Assembly (NCBI GenBank): GCA_017996515.1
Contig: JAGOGU010000079.1
Coordinates: 1-6,669, forward strand
DNA from: Allobrachymonas sp.
GTDB taxonomy: Bacteria; Pseudomonadota; Gammaproteobacteria; Burkholderiales; Burkholderiaceae_C
Direction of reading: 5' to 3'
Length of the DNA stretch: 6,669 bases
Shown: positions 6,033-6,669 of the stretch, piece after piece
Numbering within the stretch: the stretch's first letter is position 1
How the letters are laid out: every line of letters begins with the position of its first letter
Translations under genes and position numbers: made by a program
Notes under the pieces: generated by a model
The model's database searches: none
What the model was told of the DNA's origin: nothing
What the model saw: the letters and a program-made list of their open reading frames with translations, nothing else

Positions 6033-6669
6033 CTGCGCCAACCGCTCCTTCTGCGACGGCACCACCCGCGCCCGCCATGCACCACACGCCCCAACAGCGT
6101 GTGGTGCTGTGCATGAAATGGGGCACCAAGTATGGCCCCGAGTACATCAACCGCCTCTATGCCATGGTGCGCCGCCATCTGCAAGGGGATTTCCGCTTCG
6201 TCTGCCTGACAGACAACACCGATGGCCTGCGGGCAGAAGTGGAGTGCTTTCCGATTCCGCCGCTGGCACTGCCTGCCGGCATACCCGAGCGCGGCTGGAA
6301 CAAGCTCACCACCTTCAGCACCGATTTGCGCGATGTGTACGGCCTGCACGGCACTGCGCTGTTTCTGGACGTGGACGTGGTCATTACCGGCCCGCTGGAT
6401 GATTTTTTTACCCAGTCCGGCGAATTTCTCATCATCCACGACTACAAACGCCCTTGGCGGATTACGGGCAACTCGTCCGTGTACCGCTTTGAAATCGGCG
6501 CACACCCCGACGTGCTGGATTATTTCCGCACGCACTTTGCCAAAATCCGCACGCAATTCCGCAACGAGCAGGCCTACCTGTCAGACTTTTTGCACAAGCA
6601 AGGCAAGCTCGCCTACTGGCCGACTAATTGGTGCCCCAGCTTCAAGTACCACTGCATTCCTGCCTGGCC
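6029..6669 (+). CDS. putative GT-A-type glycosyltransferase (cut by right edge)
   Basis: The frame opens with an ATG that overlaps the yhbY stop as ATGA and stays open for 213 codons to the window end. I recognise no named gene. After a low-complexity Ala/Pro/Thr leader (2-16), a strand RVVLCMKWGTKYGPEYINRL (24-43) starts a nucleotide-sugar-binding fold. FRFVCLTD (55-62), GWNKL (89-93) and LFLDVDVVITGPLDDFF (111-127) follow; the DVD at 114-116 is a DxD metal and sugar-nucleotide motif. GNSSVYRF (147-154), RNEQAYLSDF (178-187) and a WCPSFKYHC segment (201-209) resemble the acceptor half of GT8/GT32-like enzymes. There is no signal peptide or membrane helix, so it is probably cytoplasmic. Sugar and acceptor are unknown; a surface polysaccharide is a guess. 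An alternative start is the ATG at 6077 (residue 17), which trims the leader but is buried in a strong hairpin. Translational coupling to yhbY is likely. Confidence 0.78.
   Translation, partial: MTAPTAPSATAPPAPAMHHTPQQRVVLCMKWGTKYGPEYINRLYAMVRRHLQGDFRFVCLTDNTDGLRAEVECFPIPPLALPAGIPERGWNKLTTFSTDLRDVYGLHGTALFLDVDVVITGPLDDFFTQSGEFLIIHDYKRPWRITGNSSVYRFEIGAHPDVLDYFRTHFAKIRTQFRNEQAYLSDFLHKQGKLAYWPTNWCPSFKYHCIPAW
6079..6107 (+). repeat. 11-bp perfect inverted repeat (hairpin) at the start of the glycosyltransferase gene
   Basis: GCACCACACGC (6079-6089) and GCGTGTGGTGC (6097-6107) are exact reverse complements separated by a 7-nt loop. In mRNA this makes an 11-bp GC-rich stem that begins at the G of the alternative ATG (6077-6079). 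Flanking CAT (6076-6078) and ATG (6113-6115) could extend it with a bulge. No T tract follows on either strand, so it does not look like a terminator. It lies within codons 17-27 of the gene read from 6029. Confidence 0.7.

Noticed and set aside
5876..6556. 226-codon minus-strand open frame across the end of yhbY and the glycosyltransferase gene
   Set aside because: It spans two well-supported plus-strand genes and shows no domain; codon-bias shadow.

Overview
The window is a chromosomal housekeeping segment of a betaproteobacterium, most likely in the Burkholderiales. This is judged from protein family resemblance recalled from memory and from gene order; no search was run. The FtsH, RlmE and YhbY sequences and the FolP loop read like those of Burkholderiales, possibly Comamonadaceae. 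Base composition is moderately GC-rich. No mobile element, phage gene, tRNA, rRNA or CRISPR array is visible.

Minus strand, read right to left: rlmE (23S rRNA 2'-O-methyltransferase, 4858-5526), a 246-nt regulatory gap, ftsH (membrane AAA+ zinc protease, 2692-4611), a 128-nt gap with a terminator-like hairpin, folP (dihydropteroate synthase, 1634-2563), 32 nt, glmM (phosphoglucosamine mutase, 261-1601), 116 nt, and the first 48 codons of a DsbA-family / 2-hydroxychromene-2-carboxylate isomerase-like gene that runs off the left edge (1-144). The order rlmE-ftsH-folP-glmM is the classic proteobacterial arrangement.

Plus strand: yhbY (CRM-domain ribosome-associated protein, 5556-6032) is divergent from rlmE with only 29 nt between the start codons. 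It is followed, with a 4-nt ATGA overlap, by a putative GT-A-type glycosyltransferase that is cut by the right edge (6029-6669).

The genes link ribosome assembly (YhbY, RlmE), membrane and heat-shock quality control (FtsH), folate synthesis (FolP) and amino-sugar supply for peptidoglycan and LPS (GlmM). No wholly new system is evident. The least ordinary parts are non-coding or at gene starts: the rlmE-ftsH gap, with a sigma-32-like promoter, a 16-bp palindrome with a T tract and three ATGGAT copies; the TTG start of ftsH overlapped by a nine-codon mini-ORF; an 11-bp hairpin inside the start of the glycosyltransferase gene; and the poorly characterised glycosyltransferase itself.
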